From Paulownia fortunei (Eukaryota > Streptophyta > Magnoliopsida > Lamiales > Paulowniaceae), in the NCBI GenBank assembly GCA_019321725.1, contig CM033117.1, positions 1-64,000 on the forward strand: a stretch of DNA of 64,000 nt. Reading direction: 5' to 3'. Under the pieces are notes generated by a model, which saw only the letters and a list, made by a program, of their open reading frames with translations, did not search any database and was not told where the DNA came from. Below, piece after piece: positions 28,873 to 42,876 of this stretch. A program made the position numbers and the translations under genes. How positions within the stretch are numbered: the first letter of the stretch is position 1; each line of letters starts with the position of its first letter.

Positions 28873-31800
28873 ATGGAGAACATTTCGCACTCACTTCCAA
28901 AGCGTAGCTTCTCCTCTAACTCCAATGGCGCCTTCACTTCTCACAAGTCCGTTTACGACGACGTTTTCGGCGGCCCCCCGAAGTTCGGCCTCCCCACTCT
29001 AGCCCCTCGCCTCGAGGACTACTCCGAGATTTTCGGCGGCTTTCACGCCTCCCGATCTTTCTCCATTCCTGTGATCGATCTCCCGCTCATCGGCGACGAC
29101 TCCGACCTCCATTTCGACGTGCGAAGCCCCGGTTTCGACTATGCTGAAGTTTTCGGGGATTCTGGAGGCTTGGCTTTTACGGCGTCGTTTGAGGATTTAG
29201 TCGGGCAGTCCAGCGGTGGTTATGTCTCCTCTGACGAGCCATGGTATTTCCACTCGTTTGTTCACTGTTTCCTGAGTGCTCACATTATCTATAAAGTTGA
29301 TCACTTTTTGAATTCTGTTTTGTTTCTTCTAGTTAATCTTCGTAGAATATGAGGGTAAGAATCTTCTAGTATCTGAATTAAGGCTGCGGATGACTTCGTA
29401 TGATATGCAGTGAGTGACTTGAGAATTTGAGGGAGGGTGTGAGATAGAAGAAGAAATGTTATCAAATGTAAGAAGGAACCTGATACTTGATTTTAGCCTT
29501 TTTATTTAAACTATTGCTTCAACTTACCAAAGCGTATATGAGTGTATAAAGGTCTGTAATCTATACTTTCATTTATTAGAGGAACAAATATATGCTGCTA
29601 AAATGGGATTTAAAATTCGGGGCATCTTAATAAAGAACTAATCAGAACAAAATGCTTAGTTATACTGGTTGCCCTATATAGGTTATGAAGCTATTGTATT
29701 TTCAATTTTTTATTAAGGAAATTATCTTTGGTTAGTCATGGTTTATAGATGAAGAAGAACGTAAAGATCTCTCTCTTTCTCTCTCTATCTTTTCTGTTTG
29801 TGGGGGGTAAAGAAATTTGGTCATGCAATGCTCTAATTGCAAATGTTTTTGGCTATCCTTTTGTCATAGGAGTCCAACACAAAGTGGGTCTCTGTCAGAT
29901 GAGTTAGATCCTTTGGCTGGATCTGATAAGAGTCACAGGTTATCAGATGGTGATGTTCACCAGTCACTGGAAAGCATTAAGCAGTTCAATGCATCTTACA
30001 ACAAGTCTAGTCAGAGAAATATGGAAACAGTGTTAACCGGTACCAGTCATGTAACTAATTTTAGTGCTGTTCCTGGATATAATTTCTCTCATTGTGATAG
30101 TCCTGTTTCCTGGAATGGGGAAGATGAGCATTGCTCCGCATGTGTGATTGATGATAGCAACTGCAGTAAAGCTTTTGGTGGAAGAGTTACAGAAGAAAAA
30201 CACTATAAGTGTTCGTCAAACCCCTTAAATAGTGGCTTTAACACACACAGAAATGATTTTAACCCTTTGGAGAAACATGAAAGTTCTATTTCTCCGCGGG
30301 ATAAACCTTTTATGACTGTATCTGATATCAGTCTTCAAACTAAGCCTTCACGATTGCCACCACCTTCAAGACCTCCACCTGCCTTAGTTTGTAAAAAAGG
30401 AGAATGTGACAGATCAAATTCAAAACACAAGGCTTTTAAAAGTTATGCCTTTGAGAGAGTGGCAGATGACAGCGCACCACTTTTCTTTGATGTGGAAGTA
30501 GATGCTACCGTATCTGCTGAGGGCAGGGAAAATGGAAATAAGAATGTTAAAGTGAAGCATGAAAGCACTAAAGAATCAATTTTGAGAAAGGACATCCCGA
30601 GCCATAGTGCTATGCAAGTGGAGGAGAAAACAAACAAGACTGTCAGGGTAAGCAGCAGCATTGAGGATGAGAAAATGCTTCAATCACATGGAAAAGAAAC
30701 CACAGTCTCAGTACCTGTTATTGAAGACAGGATAGAATCAACAAATAGTACCGAAGATACTTCAAGGTCCCGAGGAGTAAAATACTGTGACCATAATGCT
30801 GATAATTCTGCTGGGGCTGTTGCATGGAGGGAAGCAACGGAATATTTTGAGGTCACTGAAAAAAATATATCCAGGCAGGCCTTTGATATGGTTGTGGATT
30901 GCGATACTTCGATGCAACATATGAATCGAGATGCTTTTAGACATCGGGGGACAACAGACTCTGACACATTTAACCAGATGGAAGAAAGTAAGAAATTTAA
31001 AGTGTCAAAGGAAGCTCATAGATGGGATGAAGAAAGTAACCAACCTGAAATGACCGGAGAGCATTGTGACTGGGGTAACAAGCAGCAAAAGGAAATACCA
31101 AACACAAAGTTGAGTGATCAAAAAGGGTTACAGGAGAAAGTAATACTGAACAAACTGGCCTATGTATACAATTTAGATAAGATGGTACCAGAAAATTTCC
31201 AGCAATTTGGGGAAAGTGAAAAGCTACAAACAGACTACAGTGAAACTGTAGAGGTGCGGTCAGAAGCTAAGGGCAATGTGAGTGAAGTGGAAGCTAAATT
31301 AAAACTGAAAACATCCCCTAAAAGAATGGATATTGAGAAAAGGTTTGTAGATGCTCAAATAACGAAACAAAATAGTGGGAAACATAAACAAAATATTGTG
31401 GGGGAAGAATGTCAGAGAAGACTTGAAGATGTGGAGGGAGCAGAAACCAGAGAAAGAGTAAAGGAGAGAACAGAACCTGAAGGAATTGAGAAACAACAAA
31501 CTGGGGCTTCTGGAAAAGAAAATGAGAACAAACTGAAAGAGACTCACAAGCTGAAAGAGAATGGAATGATCCTTAAAGAGGCTAAGAAGCATGGAGAGAG
31601 TGGCAAGAAGTCATATATAGCTGCCGGGCTTGAAAAAAGTGGGGATGAACAACTTGCTTGTGAATTTGAGAAAGACAAGGGGAGGCTTGTGAAGGCTGGT
31701 AAGCAGATAGTGAATGAGTTGACGTTTAGAGAGGCTCTTGGACAGGTCGGAAACGACAAAGAACACAAACTGGTTCATGAAAGGGAGGTAACTAAAGAGA

Positions 31801-34800
31801 GAAAAGGAGATGCTTCCAAAACAGAAGACAAAGGTTTGAGATTTAGAATGACTGAGACCGAAGCAGGTAATAAGGGAGAGGTGTTTGAAACAAAAGGAAA
31901 TATGAACTTGAGTAGAGTTGCTGGTGTACAGGAAGAACTGAGTGGACATGCTGAAGAAATTAAGCCCATTGAGAGGAATGTGCGTGAGAGAGAAGTAGAA
32001 TGGGACCTGGATAGTCATGTCCTCATAGAAGGGGATCAATTGAAGGTATTTGATGGAGGATGTAAACTTGATGAAGCAATTGCAACTAAGGTTTCAGGGA
32101 AGGATGACAATATTCAAATGCTGGAATCAACTCAAGCAGCATTTTCATCTGAAGGAAATGGTGAGTTGAAAACTGAACCTAACAGTAGTATATATGAATC
32201 TGAGGCTGGAAAGGATGATACACTGGTTAAAGTAAAATTCAATGAATTTAGCAAGAATAAAGATGAGTTACAAGTTGGAAACACTCATAGTGCGACAAAC
32301 ACCACTGTGGAGTCCCCTTGTTTACCTAAGCCGATGACAGATTCAAATATTTGTGGCAGTGGCATGGGGGTTTCATGTGTTATGCCAGACAAGACGTCCT
32401 CTGCAATGGAATATAGTTATGAACCTGAGAAGATAATGTCCACTGAAGATGATGGGGTTCAAAAGATGAAAGGAACTCAATTCATCAGCAAAAGGGTAGA
32501 TATCAGGGATAGCTTCACTCCATGCCAAGTGATCAGAGAGTCTCTCGTAAATGGAAAGAAGGTGGAAGATGCTTCATCAGTGCTGAAACATAGTGATGAC
32601 ACATTATATTCAATAAGAAATGCTACAAGCCAAAGGATTGAAAGAAAAGACCATTATATGAAAGAGAACGTTGCTGCAAAAGACCAAAAAGTAGGGGAAA
32701 GAATAAGAAGGGAAATTGAGCAGGAAAATGAACATATGAGAAAAATAGAAGAAGAAAGAGAGCGGGAAAGGGAAAGAGAAAAAGACAGGATGGCTGTTGA
32801 TAAAGCAGCTCTTGAAGCTCGTGAAAGATCATATGCTGAAGCTCATGAGAGAGCAGAGAGAGCTGCAGTGGAGAGAGCTACTGCTGAAGTAAGACAAAGA
32901 GCCATGGCAGGGGCTCGAGAAAGATTGGAGAAGGCATCAATGGAGTCTAGGCTCAGGGCTGAGCGAGCTGCCGTAGAGAGAGCTACTGCAGAGGCTCGGC
33001 AGCGAGCTGCTGAAAAATCAATGGCTCAGAAGGCTGCATCTGATGCCCACGATCGTGTAGAAAGATCTGTCCCTGATAGGTTTTCAGCTTCTTTCAGATT
33101 TGCTGATACAAGACAAAGCACTTTGTCATCTGTGAGTAAGCTTCATCGCATTTATTGGTAGATTCCATGTTGATTGATTATTGATGTGATTTTGTTGGCT
33201 GGATTGACACAGGACCTTCACTTCCAAAGTACAGGAATCTCAAATGATTTGCGATATTCATATTCTTCAGCACATGTTGGTATGCTTTTATATTTAGATA
33301 AGAAATAGTTCTATGGGTGCCATTGGAATATGCTTTTGCATGTTATTCTTTTTATGTTTGAAGCCTCACTAAATGTTATAATATCTGTTCACTTTAAACA
33401 TGTAAAAGCGAAAAGATGTTTATTGCTTCCGAAGCTGTTTGCTTAGAGATATTAAACTTCGTAGGGGCTGAAGGTGAATCACCTCAGAGGTGTAAAGCTC
33501 GGTTAGAGAGACACAGAAGAACAGCTGAGCGTGCAGTGCGTGCCTTCTTTTCTATCTGTTCCTTTTCCTTCTAATGCGTGGGGTTTTAATTGATCCTGTC
33601 TGAAATCTCAAACTTATGTTGGCATGATTTCAGGCAAATGCCCTTGCCGAGAAAAACAGGCGTGATCTTCTTGCGCAAAGAGAAAGAGAAGAGAGGAATG
33701 TATGCACTCTTTTTCTTCTGTGAGATTCTTATCTATTATCTGAGGTTGCATATTATCTTATAGAAAATACTTCTGCAGAGAGTTGCGGAAGCTCTGGATG
33801 CCGAAGTCAAGAGATGGTCAAGTGGAAAAGAGGGAAACCTTCGGGCACTGCTTTCAACTTTGCAATATGTATGTTCTTTCCTGCTATTTTATGAATAAAT
33901 TGAGCATATGATTTGCTTTTCATTTTTGAACTAATATTGATTGTGGCATTTTTTTAGTTCTCTTTATTCTATCCTCTTATTAACATGGCATAGACTCTGT
34001 TCTCTTCTAGCATGTTTTTCTTCTTTGCTTGTCCTTAGCTTTCTTCTAGATCAATCTACTTTCACACCTTAATAGTTTTTTCTAAACTTTTTCATTTTCC
34101 ATGGAGTTGCGATTGTTGTCTTCAGTGGTAGGCCTTTTGTTCAATAATCATTTGTCCTGAGTGGCCCACAAGGTGTCTGCGTACAAACCTCAAAGAATCT
34201 ACTCAAATATATTATATGTCTAACTTCTATTTCATTATGATAAGAAATAGGCAGTTAATTGCATAATTAATGTTCCTCTTTCTTCTTCTTCTTCTTCTTC
34301 TTCTTTTTCTTCTTCTTTTTATTGCAATTGATAGCTGCATTGGCTTGAATAGTCATTTTCTTTGTGAATCAATGACATGATGCCTGAATAGAGAATAAAA
34401 TCGATGTAGTTAGAAGAAAGCTAATGAATGCAAGAGCTATTTCATTGTGTTCTCCTTAGGTATTGGTGCTTGTAAGGATGTTGCACATAATAAACATAGG
34501 TAGCTTAAATTTTGCTAAAATCTCTTTTCTTATCTGTTTAGATGCTATTGCTAGTCATCGGTTTTTACTAAATGATTGTTATATAGATGTTGAATTTATC
34601 CCTTTGACAGATTCTTGGGCCTGATAGTGGTTGGCAGCCAGTTCCATTAACTGAAGTTATAACTTCTGCGGCTGTGAAAAAAGCTTACAGGAAAGCCACT
34701 CTTTGTGTCCATCCTGATAAATTACAGCAACGTGGTGCAACAATTCAGCAAAAGTACATATGTGAGAAGGTTTTTGATCTTCTAAAGGTTCGTAACTAGT

Positions 34801-35668
34801 AAATTTTAATGTTTCAGAATAATTAGTAGGTTTGTACAATATGTTATGAAGTGTGATACATCACTAAACTGTGCTGTACTGGTAAATTTTTTAGGTTGTG
34901 AGGGTGCCATTTGAAAAAACTTGGCCTCTTTCCGTGATAAAAACTCTGAACTAAGAATCCTAGTTTGCATAAAAACCCCTTCAGAATTTGTATGTATAAA
35001 ATATTTGAGATTTGTGTGTTTGATAGTCTCCTTGGTTGCTGAGACATATGCTAATGGAAGCGTTGAAAGCTTCTTCTTTTGTACAATAACCTATATTCAA
35101 TTGGTATTAGTAAGATCGTTACACTTTAACTTTATAAGCTCAGATTTTAAAATTATCGATATTTGGAAAATTTAACATCATAATGAAGCCGATAAAAATC
35201 TCTGGATTAAGTGGTTTAAAGAAGCCTACCCCTAGCATACTGCATTGTCTCAAGTACCAGATTGCGATCTCAGTCACATTTCCTGGAATAGGTTCTAGAT
35301 AACTTGAGTTTTAACATATACGTCACACTCATTCTCACTGCTACTGGTTTCTCTTTCTACTCCTTCCTGATATTACCCTGCAGGGTTGATTAGAGAAACC
35401 TGAACACGAAAATAACATTCTTTATCTTAAGGATATCGATTGCCAGCAACCTGATTTTTTGATGCCAAAAAAACAGATTCTAGTGCTAAGTGTTGTTTTT
35501 CTTTATAGTCGGTAAACAACTAAAGTCCAAATAGATTTATGTTGAGAAATACATGATGCCATGTGGCATGATGTAAACTGCTTTAGTGATTTTAGTGCAT
35601 CATCTGTAACACATGTCTTCCTTCTACCTTAGGAAGCTTGGAACAAGTTCAATTCAGAGGAGCGGTGA
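28873..35668 (+). CDS. Auxilin-like J-domain protein (clathrin uncoating)
   Basis: Eight exons (28873-29243, 29870-33131, 33213-33279, 33465-33535, 33634-33699, 33779-33868, 34611-34787, 35633-35668) join into 1379 residues. Plant AUXILIN-LIKE proteins recruit Hsc70 to strip clathrin from vesicles. The N-terminus has repeated DDVFGG/SEIFGG/AEVFGD motifs (about 28-100). Most of the protein is one large exon (residues 124-1211) of acidic and basic low-complexity sequence. A Glu/Arg/Ala-rich coiled coil follows from about 1040, with near-repeats of [13 protein letters not shown]. The C-terminal J domain (about 1305-1379) has the Hsp70-activating HPD at 1343-1345 ([10 protein letters not shown]) and ends in [11 protein letters not shown], the usual family end. 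The last two introns are the longest after intron 1 (742 and 845 bp). No lesions are seen. Confidence 0.95.
34277..34320 (+). repeat. (CTT)n tract in auxilin-like intron 6
   Basis: An imperfect trinucleotide pyrimidine tract inside the intron 33869-34610, about 290 bases upstream of its acceptor. Confidence 0.85.
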
Positions 35669-37859
35669 ATTGAGGCATTTTGTCTGCTGGGTGTACAGTT
35701 CGTGCTGGAAATTTGACTTTCAGCAAGTAAATTCTTTGCTTATTATCCTGTTCAGTTATTCCTTGCTAATATTCAGTGTTAGTTTGCGCTTAAGAAAACT
35801 AGCAGAAAGTATATCGGATAAACTAAGGTGTCTATTCACTGTAAAAAAAGGTGGTCCCAAAGTCAGTAGTTGCCATGATTATTAAACGGACTAGAGGTGA
35901 TATTGCAGTGGAGCACTAAAATTATCTTCTTTTAGTAATTGCAACACTCCATGAGATTAAAAGCTGAAAAGCCTTAAAGATATGGCTTTCCGTACAGAAC
36001 CACGCATTTGAGACAACAAAGACGTCTGTGATCACATTTTTTCTTCATCTTCTAGACTCTGCCATCAGTATGATTTGTTGCAATGTCTGGAAGCAGGCCA
36101 CTCGCTTGTCCTTTGGCATGTTTATCCTTTGGAGTTGGAAGCAGCTCTATGTCTTGATCATGGTAATGTATTTCTCCAGGAGTTGAAAATTGCTTCCTTA
36201 TTTGTTCCATTGGTGTTGTTTCGATTGGAATATGGGAGCAATCCCTATGTTCAGTGAGTCTCAGTGGCTCCTCTAAACATGTCATCTTAGGTTAGGTGCA
36301 CTTGAATGTAAAAGTCATTCCTATCAACTTGGAGAGACTCATCACTGTTGCGGCCATGTCAATGCCTTAACTTCTGTATTTTTTTGTTTAGTGCTAAATT
36401 TACAAGTCCAAATTTACATGACAACTCTCATATGTAGTGATGGGCCACTGTTATCGGAACTATGTAAACATGGACAGCAATTTTTTTTTATATTTCCTTT
36501 TTCGCTACTTGAAAAGCATGCGACTATAATGAAGTCCTCTTGTGTGGCCCAGGTGGAGTCACTTCATACCTAGTTAGCAACAAATGCGGTAAACAAATAT
36601 TCAAGTGGAAAAGGGTATACATAAGATTGCAAAAGTTATTAAAAGCTAATCCCTTTAACACTTATTTTATTTGTTAAAAGTTGAAACTTGTTCTTGACTC
36701 TATTTATTTAAAATATAAGAAAGTGTGAAAAATATTCAAGTTAAGCTCAATTCTTGTTTAAAGTGATTAACACTTATCGAAGCTCAATTCACTTAAAAAT
36801 CAAATAATTTTAAGTTTGACAAAAATTACAAATTAAGTTTGCTTAATGTATTGTTCAAGTAGATTTTGTTTGTTTACACCCACTGGCTAGAGAAGATGAA
36901 TAAATTTCTGGAAAACACTGGTTCGGCTTTGAGTGTTAGATATCGTAGCATAGGTACTCTTATGAGCCTATAATTCAATTATACGAGGTTAAAAATTGTT
37001 TGTAAACAGTAAACTCAAGCCCGTTCCAAGAATGCAGGCCTCGTATAGGCCCAACAAAATTTGTTGTATACCTAAGGCCCATAACAAAGGTTGGATCATG
37101 GATGGATTTCTTTAAACTTTGGTATTATTATATTAATTTGTTAGGCATGTCTTTTACAATTAAGTTCGAGCAATACATTATCCCAACTCAAAGTTGTTAT
37201 CTAGAACTTGAGAACATGGTCATCTTATGGGGTAAACGGCATTTTACACTCCACCTCGCTCCCTAATTTTTTAAAAAAGGGTGTATTATCCCATGTGTTA
37301 TTAAAAAAGACACATAATATTTTGGTATTTTGAAAAAATGTTGCACATTTTCCCCAAATGTTTTGAATTGTTAGTTTGATTAAGAAGGATATTTTTACCC
37401 ACTTTTTATATCTATATATTTAATTTTGGGGATTTGTTGATCTTAGAAAGAATGACAATATTAGTTCTAATTTAAACATGTTTTGATTATGAGTAAAAAA
37501 ATGTATAATTTACTTTATTATTTAAATGATGAAATGAAAGCCTTTCCTAGTGAAACATTTAACACTTCAATTTAGGAAAAAATAATTGAGAATAAACTTG
37601 TGTGATTTTACTCACAAATAGATTTCAACATATTCTCTTTTGTGTTGAAAATTGGAACTGAAAGAAAGAAATTATATCGCATTTGTTAATGTTCGTTGTG
37701 AGTACAAACCTTTATTATAAAGAAATTATTCGTCACAATCATCAAATTGATAGCTTTTTAACATATTTTCTATGAGAAATAAACTTAATGTGATAGGAGA
37801 TTTAATATTTTTACTTTTCATCATGTTGTTATCTACATTTTTGACTCAAAATTTTTAAG

Positions 37860-37860
<1 letters not shown>

Positions 37861-37946
<86 letters not shown>
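37861..37946. repeat. Compound (CA)24(TA)19 microsatellite
   Basis: A perfect CA run at about 37861-37908 passes directly into a perfect TA run at about 37909-37946. Confidence 0.95.
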
Positions 37947-37950
<4 letters not shown>

Positions 37951-38898
37951 TTATTTGTATTAAATAAATACGTTAAGAGGCAATTTGGTTACATAAACTA
38001 GAAAATAAGTAAAACAAAAATATCAAATCGCTCTCATATTAGACATGTGTAACTCACGTTGTGTGCTTGATGCCCTCCAAAAAGTCGATAAAATTCTTGA
38101 AATTGAGATATACAAAAAATGACCAAGTACATAGTGATGGAATCCAAAATCAATCTTTCCAACCATAGGACAGACAGATTGTTGATAGTTTAGAGTTATA
38201 AGTGTTAATATTGTGGAGCAAATTAATTACAGCTTTGTGGATTTCATTTGTTTTGTTGTTTCACATCAAAGAGAAACATTTCATTTAAGAAAGATGACTC
38301 AGTTCTTGTCCTTTCCAATATCTTTACAGACAAGCAGCTGCCTGAAAAAATCTGGCCATCAAAAAAGTGATTACTGGGAATAAAAATCACTTGTGAATTC
38401 ATTTGCCATGAATTCATCAGTTTGCTTTTTTATCACTGACTTGAGATTCTCCACCACCACCACCAGAGTTTGAGAGTTGCCCCTTTTTAACTTTTTATTA
38501 CAATTTAATCTGTTTCCTTTTTTCCTCTTTCTGCTCTTGCTTTTTGGATAATTTACTAAACTAATTAAAGCTTTTGCTGTCTAGTCAAGCACGGAATTTA
38601 TGGAGCCAATGGACCCCATTGGCCCCGCTATAATTCATCTGAAATTTGGGCACTGGTTGTGCTTAATTTTTTCAATTTGAAGAAATATTATCATGGCTAT
38701 GTACTAAAAATATTATACAGATTTTGAAGGAAAAGATTCTGAGAAATGGTTTAATTAGAGGGGATGAGCTCAAAAAATGCCCTCACTATGGGAAGGGAGA
38801 GCTAGTTTCATGATCAAGAAATGTTTAAAGACTAGTGTTCTTCTAAGTTAATTCTTCATATGTAACCTGTTTTGATTTGTAAGCCAACGGATTGCTAC

Positions 38899-39841
38899 TG
38901 TTAGAAACTTATGATCAAACACATAGGATGGGTTGATATTACTTTATGCAGTGGAAGCTTGTTGATCCACATCCGGATCAAAGCTCGCTTACTAGCTCTT
39001 CACACCAAATCATGGACACGTTTTTGTGTTTTTTTATTGAATGAATTACACATTCAACATTTACCTCTAGTGAATCCTAGATATCCCTTACTCGCCTCGA
39101 TGAATTACTACTAGAGCTATCCACATGCTTTACACACCTCAAATCATTGGAGGAAATTTTTAATAATGCTCCAAGAAGAAATATGGAGAGAATTATTTTA
39201 GCTAGAGAGAATGTTTTCTTTGGAGATGTATACCATATTTATAGGTTTACTGATAAGAAAGTTGTATACCAACACATAGTTGGATCTAACATAGAATGCA
39301 ATTAGGATCGTGGGTCATAACCTGAATCATGCACTAATATATTTTACTTATACATATTTGACTCAATTTTTTAGAATCGTATCTTATAATTTCTCATCTT
39401 ACCTCCCTTATTTTATACAAAGATTAAGGTGTGAGGTCAAACAAAAAAGGAATAGGAAAAAAAAGTTATACTTATAAGTAATTATGAAATTAAAATAATC
39501 TTATAACTCAAAAATTCATTATATACCCTAAATTATGTGATCGAACTGAATCACACATTCTTGATTAGATCATACTTAACTCTCTCAAATATATATTTAT
39601 GTCATCAAATACTTTTTAACTTAGTTGGTTGGCCCAAGAACCATTGAACATAAGTGAATCACCAATTTAAATTTTTCTTGGCCTCTCAATCTTGATTAAC
39701 TCTCCAAGTCATTTTCTGGACAGACCAAATTAATCTTGATCATTGGATTTCATGTTAAAGTAAACATCATCAAACAGTACATTTTGCATTATTGCCTCAC
39801 TTCTTTGAGATTCTTTGGACAACTATTCATCAATTCCTACA
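38899..39841 (+). mobile_element. Possible LTR-like fragment
   Basis: The stretch begins TGTTAGAAACTT and could end near TTCCTACA, a TG...CA frame. Text such as TTGATCCACATCCGGATCAAAGCTCGCTTACTAG resembles plant LTR sequence as I remember it. The expected 5-bp target duplication is not seen (GCTAC before, ATAAT after) and there is no second copy in the window. This is a weak call. Confidence 0.3.
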
Positions 39842-40835
39842 ATAATAGTATAATGCTCAAGTACTGATAGTAGCGCGCAGAAGAGAGGGCTAATTTTCAG
39901 GCAGGGGTAGGCGTAGATAGAGAACATTATAGCAGTTACTTCCAGTCTTAAAGTACTGGTCTATCCAGTCCAGAGGTGGGGGTCCGTCTAATGGCTGCCT
40001 AGATTTTAGGGAAACATGATTTTTTAAGAGACCGTGTGCCCAGGGCTCTGCCAAAATGGAAAGGAGATGAAAGTAAAAAGCCTGCAGGTTAACAGGTACA
40101 TGTTCCCTACTCCCTAGGTTATTTGTAGAATAAAAATACTTTCTACTACACTATTTATGATGAAATTCAAATTTATTTATTTCAGTAATTAATTTAAGAT
40201 GGAAATTCATCTCGAACAAAGTCCCCCACCAATTCTTAACTCAATCAAAACTATGTCAAATTGAATTTGATAAATACGGGGCTATTATACTCGAGAGAAA
40301 TATATTTACATGCAAGTCTAACAATCTTTTTTGTACTTTAGATAAAATAATTCTTAATTGATTTTAGGACTACTTGGTTTTCAAATACTAAGAGCTTGTT
40401 TGTTTATATTTCTAAAATGCATTCTTTTATTTTTTATTTATTCGAAGATTTTCAACTTGTTTTTCAATAAAAACAACATTTATTTTTGTTTTTTAAGCTT
40501 TTTAGTCAAACTTAAAAATTGAAAATGCTCATTTATATCTATAATTATTATTTTGTCAAAAATAAAATTCATATTATTAATATTTGATATGATGTTTTAT
40601 AAATTTAAAATTAATTTAAAAAAACTCACTAATATATTAAATAATATTTTTTTCTTTTTAAACACTAAACAATAGTTTGAATGGATTTATGTAAAGAAAA
40701 AGCAATAAAGTTATGAACATTTTTACACACACGAAGTGTGGTTAGGAGGTTCAGATGATAAGTGCCAAAAGTGAGAGAAGTATAGATTAATACAAAAAGT
40801 CTGTAATTAAAAAATCAAAATCGATCCACGAATTT

Positions 40836-40838
<3 letters not shown>

Positions 40839-40882
<44 letters not shown>
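40839..40882. repeat. (AT)n microsatellite
   Basis: A perfect AT dinucleotide run of about 44 bases. Confidence 0.95.
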
Positions 40883-40889
<7 letters not shown>

Positions 40890-42585
40890 GCATGCCTTAA
40901 GAAATAATGAAATTTGGTGCATTTCATAATAAAAAGTTGAAAAGTGATGATGAAAAATATAATTAATATTGTATAAAAGATGAAAAATGTATTTCAAGAA
41001 GATTATCCTTCAAAGGATTCTTATAAATGAAAATTGAAAGAAAGCAGCCAATTTGCCAAAGAATTTTTGCTTAACAAATATATTAATTAAATGATGGAGT
41101 ATGATAGAAAAAGGAAAAAAATAAAAAAAAATGCAGAATAAAAAAGACCTTGAAAGAGTGAAAACGTCAGAATGAAACATAAAAAGGTAATGGATGAGAC
41201 TGAGATATATAACGCGAGTGACACAAAAAAAAAATAAAAAAAATGGTGGTTAATGCGAATCATAGTAAGTTGCCTAATTTGCCAATATAATTTTAGGAAA
41301 GATGGAGGAGACTAAGACTTGAATATAGGAAACCACGATAATTATGTGATAAAAGGATTCAACCAACACAATTCTTATATTTCATGTTATTTTTATAAAG
41401 AACACGATTGAGAACATGTGACGTGAGTGTGTGAGAATTAGTTAGTTTTATTCTCGTCAAATGAACAACAAAAAATGTATAATTTTTTCAGCTAATGTCG
41501 AATTGGAAATAATATCATACTTCACTTATATATTAATCCAAATTCCAAAATACTATACAATACTTTGCGTATATATTCTTTGGTTAATATTAATCAATCA
41601 ATGATGTTTTCTTGAGAAGATATATGAAAATATAATGTATGTGAGGATCAGTACTGTTATCAAAATTCAAATTTAAAAATCAGAAAATGTGGCAAGAAAT
41701 ATAAAGAGGTTTGGAGGTTTTGGAAACTTTAATTAGTGTATTTAATTCTCACCAAACCAATTAACATATTTCTTCACAATTAAAAAGTTGAAAATCACAA
41801 TGAATCAGTATTTAGTTAAAATTGAGCAATTGGGATCAAACAACCTCCTGAGTCCTTCCTACATATAATAGTATATAATATGTGTTTTATCTCAAAAGTA
41901 ATATATAGGCATTCAATTATGAGATTTATATGTATATAGCTGCGGGCTTTAGGGATGGTATAATTAATAGCAGAAATTAAAGGTCACGTCAGAATCCTCT
42001 CCATATCTGACAAAGTGTCACGGCATAGATTACCATCTCAACCTTCAAATCAATCAGCAAATGTATATCAGGACCAGCATTAGTGATACTGAGAAACATG
42101 AAATTGGAGGGTTCTTGAACTTTCTTTCACTACCCATACGCCATACCCAATATCATCAATTAAGCATTTGACACTGTGGTTTATAATTTTCACAAGAAAC
42201 AGAGATCAATCCACATTGGAAATTTAAAAGAAAATTAACATTGCTCAAGAAATTAGGAACCTAATTAAAAGGTTAGAAAAAGAAGTTGAGACCAAAGTTG
42301 CTAGGTAAGTGATGAAGAGCTGATGAGGTCTTGTTTTTTATGTCCTCTCTCACTCACTCTCTCATTTTTTTTTTTTTTTTTTTTGGGTGAGGAAGGAATT
42401 GAAAAGACGAATTGGTACTTCTGCATATATAACTCGAACTCCAAAACTGTCCTCATCAAGAGAAGATAATGACAGCTTAGCACTCAACTTTCTTATGATT
42501 AGCTCTTTAATTATATAGGATGGGGTGTTCATCAATTATAAAGAGTTAATAATTAATTATCTCTGTCACTTCTTTGAAAAAACTC

Positions 42586-42591
42586 TATAAG
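42586..42591 (+). promoter_or_regulatory. Candidate TATA box of the DUF4408 gene
   Basis: TATAAG lies about 290 bases upstream of the ATG at 42877, in CTCTATAAGAAGG. The following pyrimidine- and CA-rich stretch would be the 5' leader. Confidence 0.4.
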
Positions 42592-42688
42592 AAGGCAAAT
42601 GACCCTTCCCCCTCTGAAACCATTCTCTCCTTCCAAATTGAACCCAAAATTCTTCTTTCTTTTCTCCTCAAAAGCACAAAACAAAAGC

Positions 42689-42827
42689 CACACACACACA
42701 CACACACACACAAAGCTGACAGCTCTTCTCCACTGATCTCAGCTCCATCACATTTTCTTTTCCAGATGGCTCTTTTACCTTCTCAGCTTTCCAAGAAATC
42801 AATTTAGAACACACACACACACACACA
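42689..42827 (+). repeat. Two (CA)n tracts in the DUF4408 5' leader
   Basis: CA runs lie at about 42689-42712 and 42809-42827. The second ends two bases before the ATA codon that stands at the expected family start. Confidence 0.9.
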
Positions 42828-42876
42828 AATAGATGCTTTTGATTTTGATGATATCAAGGCCGATAATTCGAACGCC

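Larger units (their letters stand above)
35669..42828. other. Large repeat-rich intergenic region
   Basis: About 7.2 kb without a supported gene. It holds a compound (CA)n(TA)n tract at 37861-37946, a possible LTR-like stretch at 38.9-39.8 kb, a less AT-rich patch at 39.86-40.09 kb, an (AT)n tract at 40839-40882 and a T-rich run near 42367-42384. Open frames near 36.05-36.29 kb have no recognised motif. Confidence 0.6.

Noticed and set aside
29817..29869. Start of the auxilin-like second exon at an upstream in-frame ATG
   Set aside because: The frame between 29817 and 29869 is intron; the acceptor TCATAG at 29864-29869 joins exactly to exon 1 and gives the family sequence.
30443..32832. Several minus-strand open frames of 60-142 codons opposite the large auxilin-like exon
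   Set aside because: They are antisense shadows of a long purine-rich coding exon and are rich in Phe/Ser/Leu as expected from that; no motif or start context supports them.
37861..37946. Regular repeats considered as a CRISPR-like array
   Set aside because: They are plain dinucleotide microsatellites with no spacers, in a plant nuclear context.
42574..42807. Upstream frame ending in the TAG before the DUF4408 gene
   Set aside because: It is low-complexity, His/Thr-rich from the CA repeat and Ser/Pro-rich, and lies in the predicted leader; at most an upstream ORF.
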